DNA of 64,000 nucleotides from Streptomyces erythrochromogenes (GTDB taxonomy: Bacteria; Actinomycetota; Actinomycetes; Streptomycetales; Streptomycetaceae). The notes under the pieces were generated by a model. It did no database searches. It was not told where the DNA came from and was given only the letters and a program-made list of their open reading frames with translations. The translations under genes and the position numbers were made by a program. The DNA lies in the NCBI RefSeq assembly GCF_036170895.1, contig NZ_CP108036.1, forward strand, positions 6,069,501 through 6,133,500, in the 5' to 3' direction. Within the stretch, counting starts at the first letter, position 1. Every line of letters begins with the position of its first letter. This document shows, piece after piece, positions 19,123-27,513 of this stretch.

Positions 19123-20928
19123 CTAGAACACCGGCACTCCCGCCCGCGTCAGCCGCCAGTCCACCGAAGCGAACTGCGCCGGGTCGATCGTTCCCTTCGC
19201 CTTCACCCACTGGATGATCGTGTTGCGGATCTCGTCCGAGTTCGACCACAGCTGCTTGGCCTGCGGCACGTGCGGGAAGTTCCCGCCGCCCGAAGCACGG
19301 TAGTTGTTCACCGCCAGCACGAACTGCGCCGCCGGATCAACCGCCTTGCCCTGGAAGGACAACCCCGAGATCCGCGAACCCGCCGGCTGCGCGATGTCGA
19401 TGTCGTACGCCAGCCCGTACACCGCGTCGTAGTTGTAGTCCGGGATGTTCTCCGCGTTCGTCAGCTTCGCCGGATCCACCGCGTCACCCGGCGCCGTCCG
19501 CACGAAGTACCGCGCCGAGTACTCCAGGTAGTCCTTCAGCTGCGCACCCGTCAGCAGCCGCGCCTCCATCGTGTTCTCGAACGGGTACAGACCCGCCGCA
19601 TCCCTGATCGTCACCTGCCCGGCCGGGATCGCCGCCGTCCGCGAGAAGCACGAGGCCTGCGACAGCACCGGCAGCGCCGCCCACTGCGTACCCGCCAGAG
19701 CCGTCTTCACCGTCTCCGCCTGCACGTGGTTGATCAGGTCGATGATCGCCACGTCCTTTACCGGGCCCTCCGCCGAGGACATCACCTGCGTCGAGGTGCC
19801 GATCACCTGGTTCACGTACGCCACGACCTTGCGGTGCTCGTCCGACAGCAGCCGCGTGATCTTCGCGTCCTCGGCCACCGTGTTCGAGTTCAGGACCTTC
19901 GCCGCGACCTTCGCCACCGACCAGCGGCCCTTCTCCCACACCAGCTCGAAGTCGAACAGCGTCAGCCGCTGCCCCCACTTCAGCGGCTCCGACAGCACCA
20001 CGTCCTTGCCGGTCGCCTTGTTCTTCACCCGGTACTCCGGGATCTCCGTGTGCGCGTGCCCCACCAGGATCGCGTCGATCCCCGGCACCTGCTCCGCCAC
20101 CAGCGCCGCCGCGTTCTCGATGTACGGCAGCTGGTCACCGTACGAGGACGTACCGCTCGACCCCGAGTGGGCCGACACGATCACCACGTCCGCGCCCATC
20201 GACCGCAGCTTCGGCACGTACTTCGCCGCCTGCTCCTCCAGCCCCGGGAACGTCATCTTCCCCTGCACGTTCGCCTTGTCCCACAGCGCGATGCCCGGGT
20301 TCGTCAGCCCCAGCACCGCCACCTTCACGTCCCGCCCGCAGGGCGTGCGCAGCTTGTGCATGCTGTACGGCGCGAACGCCGGCCGCAGCGTCTTCGCATC
20401 CAGCGCGTTCGCCCCCAGCAGCGGGAAATCGCACTGCTCCTCGAACTTCCGCAACACCGGAATGCCGTAATTGAACTCGTGGTTCCCCAGCGCCGCCGCG
20501 TCATAGCCGATCGCGTTCATCGCCTGCGCCATCGGGTGCACCGGACCGCGCCGCGCCGTGATCGGATCGACCTTGGCGTAGTAGTACGACAACTGCGTGC
20601 CCTGGATGGTGTCACCCGCGTCGATGAGCAGCGTGTTGCGCCGCCCCTTCTCCGCCCGCACCTGGTCCACCAGGGTCGAGATCTTCGCCAGACCGACGTC
20701 GTTGTGCGCCTTGTCGTCGAACTCCTTGTCCGTGAAGTAGTCCCAGTTGAAGACGTTCCCGTGCAAGTCGGTCGTCCCCATCACCGTGAACGCGTACGTC
20801 CGCGGCCCCGGCTTCCTCGCGTCCTGCTGCGTCGCGGCCGCCGCCGGGGTGCTCGCGGCCCCCGCCAGCGCCACGGCCGCACCGGTCGCGGCCGTGGTCC
20901 CTATGAAAGTCCTGCGATCGAACGCCAT
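19123..20928 (-). CDS. Tat-exported 5'-nucleotidase / bifunctional metallophosphoesterase
   Basis: A 601-residue secreted enzyme. ATG at 20928 was chosen for AAAGGGAGAT upstream and because it opens a Tat signal (FDRRTFIGTTAATGAAVALAG). The calcineurin-like domain shows TTDLHGN (metal site 1), IDAGDTIQG, LGNHEFNYG (the NH-D/E motif), VSAHSGS and VGHAHTEIP. The C-terminal 5'-nucleotidase domain has the substrate-binding NNYRASGGGNFP. It releases nucleosides and phosphate from nucleotides outside the cell (also 2',3'-cyclic nucleotides in some relatives). Divergent from the SIMPL gene over a 127-base gap. Confidence 0.92.
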   Translation of the reverse strand: MAFDRRTFIGTTAATGAAVALAGAASTPAAAATQQDARKPGPRTYAFTVMGTTDLHGNVFNWDYFTDKEFDDKAHNDVGLAKISTLVDQVRAEKGRRNTLLIDAGDTIQGTQLSYYYAKVDPITARRGPVHPMAQAMNAIGYDAAALGNHEFNYGIPVLRKFEEQCDFPLLGANALDAKTLRPAFAPYSMHKLRTPCGRDVKVAVLGLTNPGIALWDKANVQGKMTFPGLEEQAAKYVPKLRSMGADVVIVSAHSGSSGTSSYGDQLPYIENAAALVAEQVPGIDAILVGHAHTEIPEYRVKNKATGKDVVLSEPLKWGQRLTLFDFELVWEKGRWSVAKVAAKVLNSNTVAEDAKITRLLSDEHRKVVAYVNQVIGTSTQVMSSAEGPVKDVAIIDLINHVQAETVKTALAGTQWAALPVLSQASCFSRTAAIPAGQVTIRDAAGLYPFENTMEARLLTGAQLKDYLEYSARYFVRTAPGDAVDPAKLTNAENIPDYNYDAVYGLAYDIDIAQPAGSRISGLSFQGKAVDPAAQFVLAVNNYRASGGGNFPHVPQAKQLWSNSDEIRNTIIQWVKAKGTIDPAQFASVDWRLTRAGVPVF

Positions 20929-21055
20929 GCCATCTCCCTTTTGAGGCCTGAACAACGCGCGTAGATTCTGACCCACCGGTAACAAGCCGCAACACCCCCG
21001 CCAGGTTTCGATCCGGTGACCACACCCGAACGGGCGACAGTGCGAGAGTGAATCC

Positions 21056-21760
21056 ATGACCCAGGACGCATCGCACCAGCCCTACGGCACCCCCGAAGTA
21101 CCCCGCGTCGCAGTCCGCGGCGAAGCCCGCCTCGAAGTCGACCCCGAGATCGCCCGCATCGGCATCACCGTCAGCGCCCGCGGCACCGACCGCCGCACCG
21201 CACTCGAAGACCTCACCCGCCGCAACAACACCGTCCTCGACCTCATCAAGAGCTACGGCGACCCCGTCGAAAAACTCGAAACCGGCGCCCTCTCCATCAC
21301 CCCCGAACTCACCCGGCACGGCCGGGCCGAACGCGTCCGCGCCTACCACGGCCGCGTCCACATCACCGCCGAACTCAGCGACTTCACCACCCTCGGCGAA
21401 CTCACCACCCGCCTCGCCGACCTCGAACTCACCCAGGTCGACGGCCCCTGGTGGGCCCTGCGCCCCACCTCGCCCGCCCACGGCGAAGCCCGCCGCCAGG
21501 CCGTGCTCGAAGCCGTCCAGCGCGCCCGCGAATACGCCGAAGCCCTCGGCGCCCGCCTCGCCGCCCTCGTCGAACTCGCCGACCTCGGAGCCGAGAACGC
21601 CGCCCCCTTCGCCCAGGCCCCCGGCGGCTCCGGCATGCGCACCATGGCCTTCAGCGCCACCGAGGACGCCGGCCCCCCGCCGCTCGACCTCGAACCCCAG
21701 CGCCAGACCGTCTACGCCCAGGTGAACGCCCGCTTCACGATGACCCCGCCCCAACTCTGA
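21056..21760 (+). CDS. SIMPL (DUF541) domain protein
   Basis: A 234-residue protein with the SIMPL/DUF541 fold: VAVRGEARLEVDPEIARIGITVSARGTDRRTALEDLTRR near the N-terminus and a C-terminal VNARFTM strand. The family is otherwise known as periplasmic or secreted proteins and as interactors in signalling, with no defined biochemical activity. This copy has no signal peptide and no membrane helix and starts directly with the domain, so it is probably cytoplasmic. Followed by a hairpin terminator at 21783-21806. Divergent from the nucleotidase gene. Confidence 0.82.
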   Translation: MTQDASHQPYGTPEVPRVAVRGEARLEVDPEIARIGITVSARGTDRRTALEDLTRRNNTVLDLIKSYGDPVEKLETGALSITPELTRHGRAERVRAYHGRVHITAELSDFTTLGELTTRLADLELTQVDGPWWALRPTSPAHGEARRQAVLEAVQRAREYAEALGARLAALVELADLGAENAAPFAQAPGGSGMRTMAFSATEDAGPPPLDLEPQRQTVYAQVNARFTMTPPQL

Positions 21761-21782
21761 AACGCGGATAAAAAGGGCCCCC

Positions 21783-21806
21783 GGGGGTGCTCATCAGAGC
21801 ACCCCC
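21783..21806 (+). terminator. Hairpin terminator after the SIMPL gene
   Basis: GGGGGTGCTC, loop ATCA, GAGCACCCCC: a perfect 10-bp stem 22 bases past the stop codon. Confidence 0.75.
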
Positions 21807-21871
21807 ACGCACATTCAACACTTGTCAACAACCTTTTCCCCAAAGGTTGTTGAGTGGACACCAGGAAGCGA

Positions 21872-21900
21872 TTACCTACCCGTTGGTAGGGGAATAGGCT
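21872..21900 (+). promoter_or_regulatory. Candidate pyk promoter, short or no leader
   Basis: TAGGCT at 21895-21900 lies 6 bases before the pyk ATG and 17 bases after TTACCT (a weak -35). No ribosome-binding sequence precedes the ATG. This fits a leaderless transcript beginning at or next to the start codon. A short inverted repeat, CTACC-CGTT-GGTAG, lies between the two elements and could bind a regulator. Confidence 0.45.
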
Positions 21901-21906
21901 CGCCCC

Positions 21907-23334
21907 ATGCGCCGAGCGAAAATCGTATGTACCCTGGGCCCCGCCACCGACTCATACGACCAGATCAAAGCACTGGTCGAAGCCGGAATGGACATCGCCC
22001 GCCTCAACCTCAGCCACGGCACCTACGCCGAACACGAGGAGCGCTACCAGCGCGTACGCAAGGCCTCCGACGAGACCGGCCGCAGCGTCGGCATCCTCGC
22101 CGACCTTCAAGGCCCGAAGATCCGCCTCGGCCGCTTCCGCGAAGGACCCGTACTCCTTGAACGCGGCGACGCATTCACCATCACCGTCGAAGACCACGAA
22201 GGCGACCGCCACACCTGCGGCACCACCTACAAAGGACTCGCCGCAGACGTCACCACCGGCGAACGCATCCTCGTCGACGACGGCCGCGTCACCCTCGAAG
22301 TCACCGACGTCGACGGACCCCGCGTCCACACCCGCGTCATCGAAGGCGGCATGGTCTCCGACCACAAAGGCCTCAACCTCCCCGGCGTAGCCGTCTCCGT
22401 CCCCGCCCTCTCCGACAAGGACATCGAAGACCTCCGCTGGGCCCTGCGCACCGGCGCCGACGTCATCGCCCTCTCCTTCGTCCGCAGCGGCCGCGACATC
22501 GAAGACGTCCACCGCGTCATGGACGAAGAAGGCCGCCGCCTCCCCGTCATCGCCAAGATCGAAAAGCCCCAGGCCGTCGACAACATCGACGACATCGTCG
22601 CCGCCTTCGACGGCATCATGGTCGCCCGCGGCGACCTCGGCGTCGAAATGCCCCTGGAACAGGTCCCGATCGTCCAGAAGCGCGCCGTCAAACTCGCCAA
22701 GCGCAACGCCAAACCCGTCATCGTCGCGACCCAGATGCTCGACTCGATGATCGACAACTCCCGACCCACACGCGCCGAAGCCTCCGACGTCGCCAACGCC
22801 GTCATCGACGGCACCGACGCCGTCATGCTCTCCGGCGAAACCAGCGTCGGCAAATACCCCGTCGAAACCGTCCGCACCATGTCCCGCATCGTCGAAGCCG
22901 CCGAAGAGGACATCCTCGCCAAGGGCCTCCCACCCCTCACCGACCGCAACAAGCCCCGCACCCAAGGCGGAGCCGTCGCCCGCGCAGCCGCCGAAATGGG
23001 CGACTTCCTCGACGCCAAATTCCTCGTCGCCTTCACCCAGAGCGGCGACACGGTCCGCCGACTCTCCCGCTACCGCTCACCCATCCCGCTCCTCGCCTTC
23101 ACCCCCGACCCCGCCACCCGCTCCCAGCTCAACCTCACCTGGGGCGTCGAAACCTTCCTCGGCCCCCACGTCGACTCCACCGACGCCATGGTCGCCCAGG
23201 TCGAAGAAGAACTCCTGCGCATCGGCCGCTGCGTCACCGGCGACGTCGTCGTCATCACCGCCGGCTCACCCCCCGGCGTCACCGGATCCACCAACCTCGT
23301 CCGCATCCACCACATCGGCGACGCCGTCCACTGA
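21907..23334 (+). CDS. pyk: Pyruvate kinase
   Basis: A 475-residue glycolytic enzyme. It converts phosphoenolpyruvate and ADP to pyruvate and ATP. Visible are AKIVCTLGPAT at the N-terminus, LNLSHG (Asn/Ser/His around the K+ site), DLQGPKIRLG, the catalytic Lys in VIAKIEKPQA, the Mg-binding Glu/Asp in GIMVARGDLGVEMP, and the Thr in VATQMLDSMI. The C-terminal regulatory domain is complete. A 44-base gap separates it from the hypothetical gene that follows, probably in the same transcript. Confidence 0.96.
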   Translation: MRRAKIVCTLGPATDSYDQIKALVEAGMDIARLNLSHGTYAEHEERYQRVRKASDETGRSVGILADLQGPKIRLGRFREGPVLLERGDAFTITVEDHEGDRHTCGTTYKGLAADVTTGERILVDDGRVTLEVTDVDGPRVHTRVIEGGMVSDHKGLNLPGVAVSVPALSDKDIEDLRWALRTGADVIALSFVRSGRDIEDVHRVMDEEGRRLPVIAKIEKPQAVDNIDDIVAAFDGIMVARGDLGVEMPLEQVPIVQKRAVKLAKRNAKPVIVATQMLDSMIDNSRPTRAEASDVANAVIDGTDAVMLSGETSVGKYPVETVRTMSRIVEAAEEDILAKGLPPLTDRNKPRTQGGAVARAAAEMGDFLDAKFLVAFTQSGDTVRRLSRYRSPIPLLAFTPDPATRSQLNLTWGVETFLGPHVDSTDAMVAQVEEELLRIGRCVTGDVVVITAGSPPGVTGSTNLVRIHHIGDAVH

Positions 23335-23378
23335 CCCCACCCCACCGCGCCGGCCCGTCCGGCGCGGACAATCACCCC

Positions 23379-23945
23379 GTGGACGTCATCAAACTGCTCG
23401 AAACAGCCGCACTCCTGACCCCCGAAGAGACCGCCACCGGCAACGACCTCACCGGCCGGGACGTCTGGGAACTCCTCGCCCACGACGAGTGGGAAACCGC
23501 CCTCACCCTGCTCGAAGACGTCAGGAACGCACGACCCCTGCCCCTGACCTCCTGGGAACAACTCGCCGACGCCGCCCAGCAGCTCCACCTCGAACGCAGC
23601 ACCGCCTGGTGCCACTGGCGGGCCGCCGAAACCCGCAACGGAATGATCCGCGCCGACCTCACCCTCGGCGCCCGCACAACACCGATCCCCGGACACGGCG
23701 TACTACGTCCCGTATGGGACATCGGCAACCTCTCACCCACCGGAGACCCGGCCGTGAACATCGCCGCACTCTGGCTCGAAAACACCCGCTTCCTGGAACC
23801 CGGCGACCGGGCCACCGCCCGCCTCGTCCCCCTCACCCCCACCCAGTGGCAACACGTCCGCCCCGGCCAACGCATCACCCTGCACGAAGGCCGGCCCGCG
23901 ATCGCCACCGCCGTCGTGACCGAGGTCCACCTCCCCACCGCATAA
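23379..23945 (+). CDS. Hypothetical protein, conserved next to pyk
   Basis: A 188-residue protein from GTG 23379. The first half is helical and acidic (VWELLAHDEWETALTLLEDVRN, WEQLADAAQQLHLERSTAWCHWRAAETR). The second half looks like a small beta-barrel with the layout ARLVPLTPTQWQHVRPGQRITLHEGRPAIATAVVTEV, which resembles the third domain of translation GTPases (EF-Tu/EF-1A C-terminal barrel). No GTPase domain is present. I do not recognise a function. From memory a protein of this kind sits beside pyk in other Streptomyces. Its 3' end overlaps the convergent EF-hand frame. Confidence 0.65.
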   Translation: MDVIKLLETAALLTPEETATGNDLTGRDVWELLAHDEWETALTLLEDVRNARPLPLTSWEQLADAAQQLHLERSTAWCHWRAAETRNGMIRADLTLGARTTPIPGHGVLRPVWDIGNLSPTGDPAVNIAALWLENTRFLEPGDRATARLVPLTPTQWQHVRPGQRITLHEGRPAIATAVVTEVHLPTA

Positions 23946-24147
23946 CCCCGGCGTCCCCGTTCGCATCCGCCTCGTCGAACAACGCCGACGACGCCTCCGC
24001 ATCCCCCACACCCCCGAACGGCAGATCACCCCGCGCCGCCGGCGTCGGTCCCGTCGACCACAACGCCGAGATCACCTCCGCGCGCGTCAGCTCACCATCG
24101 GCATCCAGATCCAGCGCCTCGAACAACAGCCAGGCCCTCTCACTCAT
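23875..24147 (-). CDS. Small EF-hand protein with a degraded second hand
   Basis: A 90-residue frame from ATG 24147. The first EF-hand is complete: ALDLDADGELTRAEVISAL, with Asp/Asp/Asp/Glu ligands in the 12-residue loop. A second helix and loop begin (ALFDEADANGDAG), but at the point where the -Z and Glu ligands should come the frame turns into Arg/Gly-rich sequence overlapping the end of the convergent 23379-23945 gene. The original 3' end was probably lost or replaced. It may bind one calcium ion through the first hand. Confidence is limited by the overlap and the degraded end. Confidence 0.45.
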   Translation of the reverse strand: MSERAWLLFEALDLDADGELTRAEVISALWSTGPTPAARGDLPFGGVGDAEASSALFDEADANGDAGVMRWGGGPRSRRRWRSRAGLRAG

Positions 24148-24211
24148 CACGCACACCCCTCGTCGCACCACTCCTTGACCCCAAGCCCACTTGAGGTCCT
24201 ACGGTCACACC

Positions 24212-24670
24212 ATGACCACCACCAAGGATTACTCCCAGAAGCAGCTCGCCGCCCAGCCCATCGGCCACTGGAGCCGCACAGCCGCAAACCTCGTCATCGG
24301 CGGCCTGCGCACCGCCCTCGCCGAAGAGAACCTCACCCAGCCCCACTGGTGGACCCTCAACCACGTCGCCGGCGCCCCGGGCCAATGGACCCGCCCCGCC
24401 CTCACCGCGAAGCTCGCCCCCTACGACGACCAGCACACCGACTTCGAAGCCGTCTACGCCGACCTCACCGCCCGCGGCTGGCTCACCGAGACCGCCGACC
24501 GCCTCACACTGACGGAAGCCGGCGAGGCAGGCCGCCTCCGCGCCCACGACCGCAACGCCAAGGTCCACACGAGAATGCGGGAAGGCATCGACGACGCCGC
24601 ATACGCCGCCACCATCGACGTACTGCGCCGCACGGTCGCCAACCTCGGCGGCGACGGCGACCTGCCGTAA
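24212..24670 (+). CDS. MarR-like winged-helix protein
   Basis: A 152-residue protein from ATG 24212. The middle part follows a MarR-type wHTH: WWTLNHVAGAPGQWTRPALTAKLAPYDD (recognition region), then VYADLTARGWLTETADRLTLTEAGEAGRLRAHD (wing plus helix: DLTARGWL / LTLTEAGE). It probably regulates transcription in response to a small molecule. It precedes two GNAT genes in the same direction (51-base gap) and is divergent from the EF-hand gene. The target is not evident. Confidence 0.7.
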   Translation: MTTTKDYSQKQLAAQPIGHWSRTAANLVIGGLRTALAEENLTQPHWWTLNHVAGAPGQWTRPALTAKLAPYDDQHTDFEAVYADLTARGWLTETADRLTLTEAGEAGRLRAHDRNAKVHTRMREGIDDAAYAATIDVLRRTVANLGGDGDLP

Positions 24671-24721
24671 CCACCGGGAAAGGGCTGGCGACAGGCCCGA
24701 CGGCCGAGTAGGAAGGGCACC

Positions 24722-25306
24722 ATGAGCACCTCCCTGCAAACATTCGTCCGCACCACGCTCGACCTCGCAGACGCAACCCTCCACCCATGGGGCCACACGC
24801 CCGCGGGACCCGAGCGCCTGGACGACCTCGTCGCCGCCGCGGCCGACCCGACGATCGCCCTCTGGAACCCCCTCGCCACGGCCGACCACAAAGCCGCCCA
24901 GACCTGGCTCGAAGCCCGCGAGGACGGCTGGGACCGCGGCGTCGGCGCCGCCTTCGCCACCCTGGACGCCACCGACGGCACCCTGCTCGGCACCGTCAAC
25001 CTCCGCTGGACCGACCGGGCCGACGGCCTTGCCATGATCGGCTACTGGTTCCTCCCGCACGCCCGCGGACGCGGCCTGGCCACCCGCGCCACGCGAGCCG
25101 TCACCACCTGGGGCTTCCACACCGCCGCCGCCCGCCGCATCGAGCTCGCCCACGCCACCGGCAACGAAGCCTCCTGCCGCGTCGCAGGGCGCTGCGGCTA
25201 CCTCCCCGAAGGCACCCTGCGCGAGTCCCACCTCTTCGGCGACGGCCTCCACCACGACGAACACCTCCACGCCCGCCTGGCCACCGACCCGGAACCCCGC
25301 CCGTGA
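24722..25306 (+). CDS. GNAT acetyltransferase, RimJ/RimL type
   Basis: A 194-residue N-acetyltransferase. The GNAT core is evident: ATLDATDGTLLGTVNLRWTD, MIGYWFLPHARGRGLATRATRAVTTWGF (pyrophosphate-binding R/Q-x-x-G-x-G/A version with ARGRGLA) and NEASCRVAGRCGYLPEGTLRE. The G-R-C-G-Y-xxEG element is characteristic of RimJ/RimL-like enzymes that acetylate protein N-termini or small amines with acetyl-CoA. It ends 4 bases into the next gene (GTGA), so it is coupled to the second GNAT. Starts with ATG after GGAAGGG. Confidence 0.85.
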   Translation: MSTSLQTFVRTTLDLADATLHPWGHTPAGPERLDDLVAAAADPTIALWNPLATADHKAAQTWLEAREDGWDRGVGAAFATLDATDGTLLGTVNLRWTDRADGLAMIGYWFLPHARGRGLATRATRAVTTWGFHTAAARRIELAHATGNEASCRVAGRCGYLPEGTLRESHLFGDGLHHDEHLHARLATDPEPRP

Positions 25307-25809
25307 GCGCGAGCATCCGGGACCGCACCGACCCCGACCTCAGCCACTGCGTACACGTCCTGGCAGAGGTCCACGAACACGACCGCTACCCGGTCAACTG
25401 GCCCGCCGCGCCCGACGCATGGCTCACCCCTCCCTCACTCCTCGACGCGTGGGTGGCGGAACTTCACGGCCGCATCGCCGGCCACGTCGTCCTGTCCCGC
25501 AGCGGCGCGGAAGACGCGGCGCCCGGCCTGTGGAGCGCCCGCACGGGAGCGGGCCAGGACACGACCGCCGTGATCAGCCGACTCTTCGTCGCCCCGTCCG
25601 CCCGCGGGCACCGCATCGGAGCGGCCCTCATGGCCCACGCCACCACGCAGGCCCGCAGCCGCGGTCTGCACCCGGTGCTCGACGTACTGTCCTCCGACAC
25701 CGCGGCGGCAGCCCTGTACGAACGCCTCGGCTGGCAACTGCTGGGCACGGTCGAACAGCGGTGGAGCCCGACCCGGACGGTGACCGTCCGCTGCTACGCG
25801 GCGCCCTAG
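25303..25809 (+). CDS. GNAT acetyltransferase
   Basis: A 168-residue acetyltransferase. GTG 25303 overlaps the previous stop. Core motif A: ISRLFVAPSARGHRIGAALMAHATTQARSRGLHPVLDVL, with the RGHRIGA acetyl-CoA pyrophosphate loop, then AAALYERLGWQLLG (motif B). The substrate is unknown. It forms a translationally coupled pair with the preceding GNAT, which suggests joint action or simple operon inheritance behind the MarR-like regulator. It converges on the broken HTH/LAGLIDADG gene with a 4-base overlap. Confidence 0.82.
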   Translation: MSASIRDRTDPDLSHCVHVLAEVHEHDRYPVNWPAAPDAWLTPPSLLDAWVAELHGRIAGHVVLSRSGAEDAAPGLWSARTGAGQDTTAVISRLFVAPSARGHRIGAALMAHATTQARSRGLHPVLDVLSSDTAAAALYERLGWQLLGTVEQRWSPTRTVTVRCYAAP

Positions 25810-26551
25810 TACTTCGGTCCGATGTGGGCGTCCATGAGCGCGACGGACGCTTTCCGGGCGACGGACACGTTGAACGGGTCGCTGCCGCGGGCCAGGATCG
25901 TCCACTCGACGCCGAGTGCGGTGAGCGTGTCGGTGCAGAGCCTCCGGATGTCGTCCGACTTGTCGGTGAAGAAGTACCGCGGGTACTCGTAGCGCTTGCC
26001 GTTGCGGACGGTCCAGTTGGTGATCCGACACCCGTCGGAGTGGATCAGCCCCCGGACGAACTCCCAGGGGTACGCGTCGACGATCTCCTGCTGCCAGCCT
26101 TCGAGCGCGATCCGCCGCTCGTGCTTCTTCCCCGGCCCGTGCTGCGGAACAGGCACGTCCAGTGCCGCCCGTAGCTGGTGACGTTGACGCAGCCCTGGCG
26201 CTGCAGCACGTAGACCTTGTCGGACGGCCGGACTGCCGAGATCGCTTCGGCGGCTCTGCTCGATCAGGCCGGGCCAGGCGTCCGCGCACACGATGCGCAG
26301 GTAGTGGCCACCCTTCGGGTGGGAGCTGATGCAGCCGTCACCGAGGTGGAGGCCGAAGAGAGAGGAGTACGCGGCTCGATCGGCCGGACCCGTGCACGGC
26401 TGAGCCTGGTTGAGCCAGGAAGCGGCTCGATGCGTACGCGCCAGGAGCGGATTGCGGCCCGGGATATTCCCGCTTCTTTGCTGACGGCGTTGAGGCTGCG
26501 GCCGTCACCCAGGAGCCTGAGAGCGTGTTTGCGGGTAGCGAGGTCGTACAT
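25806..26551 (-). pseudogene. Frameshifted HTH plus LAGLIDADG-like protein
   Basis: The pieces of one gene lie in different frames. From ATG 26551: MYDLATRKHALRLLGDGRSL and VSKEAGISRAAIRSWRVRIEP, an N-terminal HTH. Then in a second frame about 26390-26270: SSLFGLHLGDGCISSHPKGG and LRIVCADAWPGLIEQ (first LAGLIDADG-like repeat). Then in a third frame about 26265-26150: AEAISAVRPSDKVYVLQRQG and VTSYGRHWTCLF. Then back to the second: PQHGPGKKHERRIALEGW, EFVRGLIHSDGCRITNW (second repeat) and VARKASVALMDAHIGPKY, stopping at 25806. At least three indels separate the parts; the last is a missing C in TTCCGCAG. Intact versions of this protein are widespread in Streptomyces and have an HTH joined to a homing-endonuclease-like fold. 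This copy is dead. Confidence 0.8.
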
Positions 26552-26619
26552 GCGGGCGACGCTGTTGCCTCTTTTCTGTACGCGTCGCGCAATTCGGGTG
26601 CATGCCGCCGAAAAGAGTG

Positions 26620-26645
26620 AAGGTCACGCGTTCTCGCGTGACCTT
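26620..26645 (-). terminator. Terminator of the tRNA gene
   Basis: A perfect 11-bp stem with a 4-base loop (AAGGTCACGCG, AGAA, CGCGTGACCTT on the minus strand), followed by CACTCTTTTC. It starts 17 bases after the tRNA 3' end. Confidence 0.75.
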
Positions 26646-26661
26646 GGAAAAGAAGGAAAAG

Positions 26662-26736
26662 TGCCCCGGGTCGGACTCGAACCGACACTGTATGGGTTTT
26701 GAATCCATTGCCTGCTGCCAATTGGGCTACCGGGGC
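26662..26736 (-). tRNA. tRNA with anticodon CAA (reads UUG, Leu) but class I shape
   Basis: The minus strand folds as a full 75-base cloverleaf: 7-bp acceptor (GCCCCGG with CCGGGGC), TA at 8-9, an 18-base D arm with AATTGG, anticodon arm ATGGATTCAAAACCCAT, a 5-base variable loop (ACAGT), T arm GTCGGTTCGAGTCCGAC and discriminator A73. CCA is not encoded. With T33 fixed, positions 34-36 are CAA, a leucine anticodon. Bacterial tRNA-Leu normally has a long variable arm, and this one does not. The 31-39 pair is an A-C mismatch. The D arm looks like that of tRNA-Gln, but the anticodon is not TTG or CTG. A terminator follows. Confidence 0.8.
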
Positions 26737-26834
26737 CCAGCGGATCGAAGGTTTACCCCGACCCGCTGCGAGTCCACCTTACCGTAGCTAGGTAGGCTCG
26801 GGGGAGCAGTAATGCCCCGTATCAAGGAGCCCCC

Positions 26835-27488
26835 GTGACCGCCGAGCACGAGTCGACGCCCACGCCCGACGCCGACCAGTCGCACGTTCCGCCGCTGACG
26901 ACCCGGGTCGTCATCGCGGAGGACGAGGCGCTCATCCGTCTCGACCTCAAAGAGATGCTCGAAGAAGAGGGCTACAACGTCGTCGGCGAGGCCGGCGACG
27001 GGCAGACGGCCGTCGAGCTCGCCCGCGAGCACCGGCCCGACCTGGTCATCCTCGACGTGAAGATGCCCGTCCTGGACGGGATCTCCGCCGCCGAGAAGAT
27101 CGCGCAGGAGTCCATCGCCCCCGTCCTGATGCTGACGGCGTTCTCGCAGCGCGACCTCGTCGAGCGGGCCCGAGACGCCGGGGCCATGGCGTACCTGGTG
27201 AAGCCGTTCAGCAAGAGCGACGTGGTGCCGGCCATCGAGATGGCCGTGTCCCGGTTCGCGGAGCTGCGCGCGCTGGAGCAGGAGGTCGCGGACCTCTCGC
27301 AGCGGCTGGAGACCCGCAAGCTGGTCGACCGGGCGAAGAGCATCCTGCAGACGCAGTACGGGCTGACCGAGCCCGCGGCCTTCCGCTGGATCCAGAAGTC
27401 CTCCATGGACCGCCGGATGTCGATGCAGCAGGTCGCCGAGGTGGTCATCGAGGACGCCGAGGCGAAGAAGAAGGAGAGCGGGAAGTAG
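26835..27488 (+). CDS. pdtaR: ANTAR-domain response regulator (PdtaR type)
   Basis: A 217-residue regulator. After a 22-residue acidic tail comes a receiver domain (VVIAEDEALIRLDLKEML, phospho-Asp in VILDVKMP, LTAFSQ, K in YLVKPFSK). The C-terminal coiled coil ends in an ANTAR RNA-binding domain (LETRKLVDRAKSILQTQYGLTEPAAFRWIQKSSMDRRMSMQQVAEVVIE). ANTAR proteins bind twin hairpins in mRNA and relieve premature termination. In actinobacteria PdtaR is paired with the soluble kinase PdtaS; no such kinase is in this window. The GTG 26835 start follows AAGGAG. The long bidirectional hairpin at 27514-27551 separates it from livF. Confidence 0.92.
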   Translation: MTAEHESTPTPDADQSHVPPLTTRVVIAEDEALIRLDLKEMLEEEGYNVVGEAGDGQTAVELAREHRPDLVILDVKMPVLDGISAAEKIAQESIAPVLMLTAFSQRDLVERARDAGAMAYLVKPFSKSDVVPAIEMAVSRFAELRALEQEVADLSQRLETRKLVDRAKSILQTQYGLTEPAAFRWIQKSSMDRRMSMQQVAEVVIEDAEAKKKESGK

Positions 27489-27513
27489 TTTCCGCGCCCG
27501 TCCCGGAACATGC

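Noticed and set aside
26662..26736. tRNA-Gln
   Set aside because: The D arm is Gln-like, but with the invariant T33 the anticodon is CAA; TTG or CTG is not in the loop.
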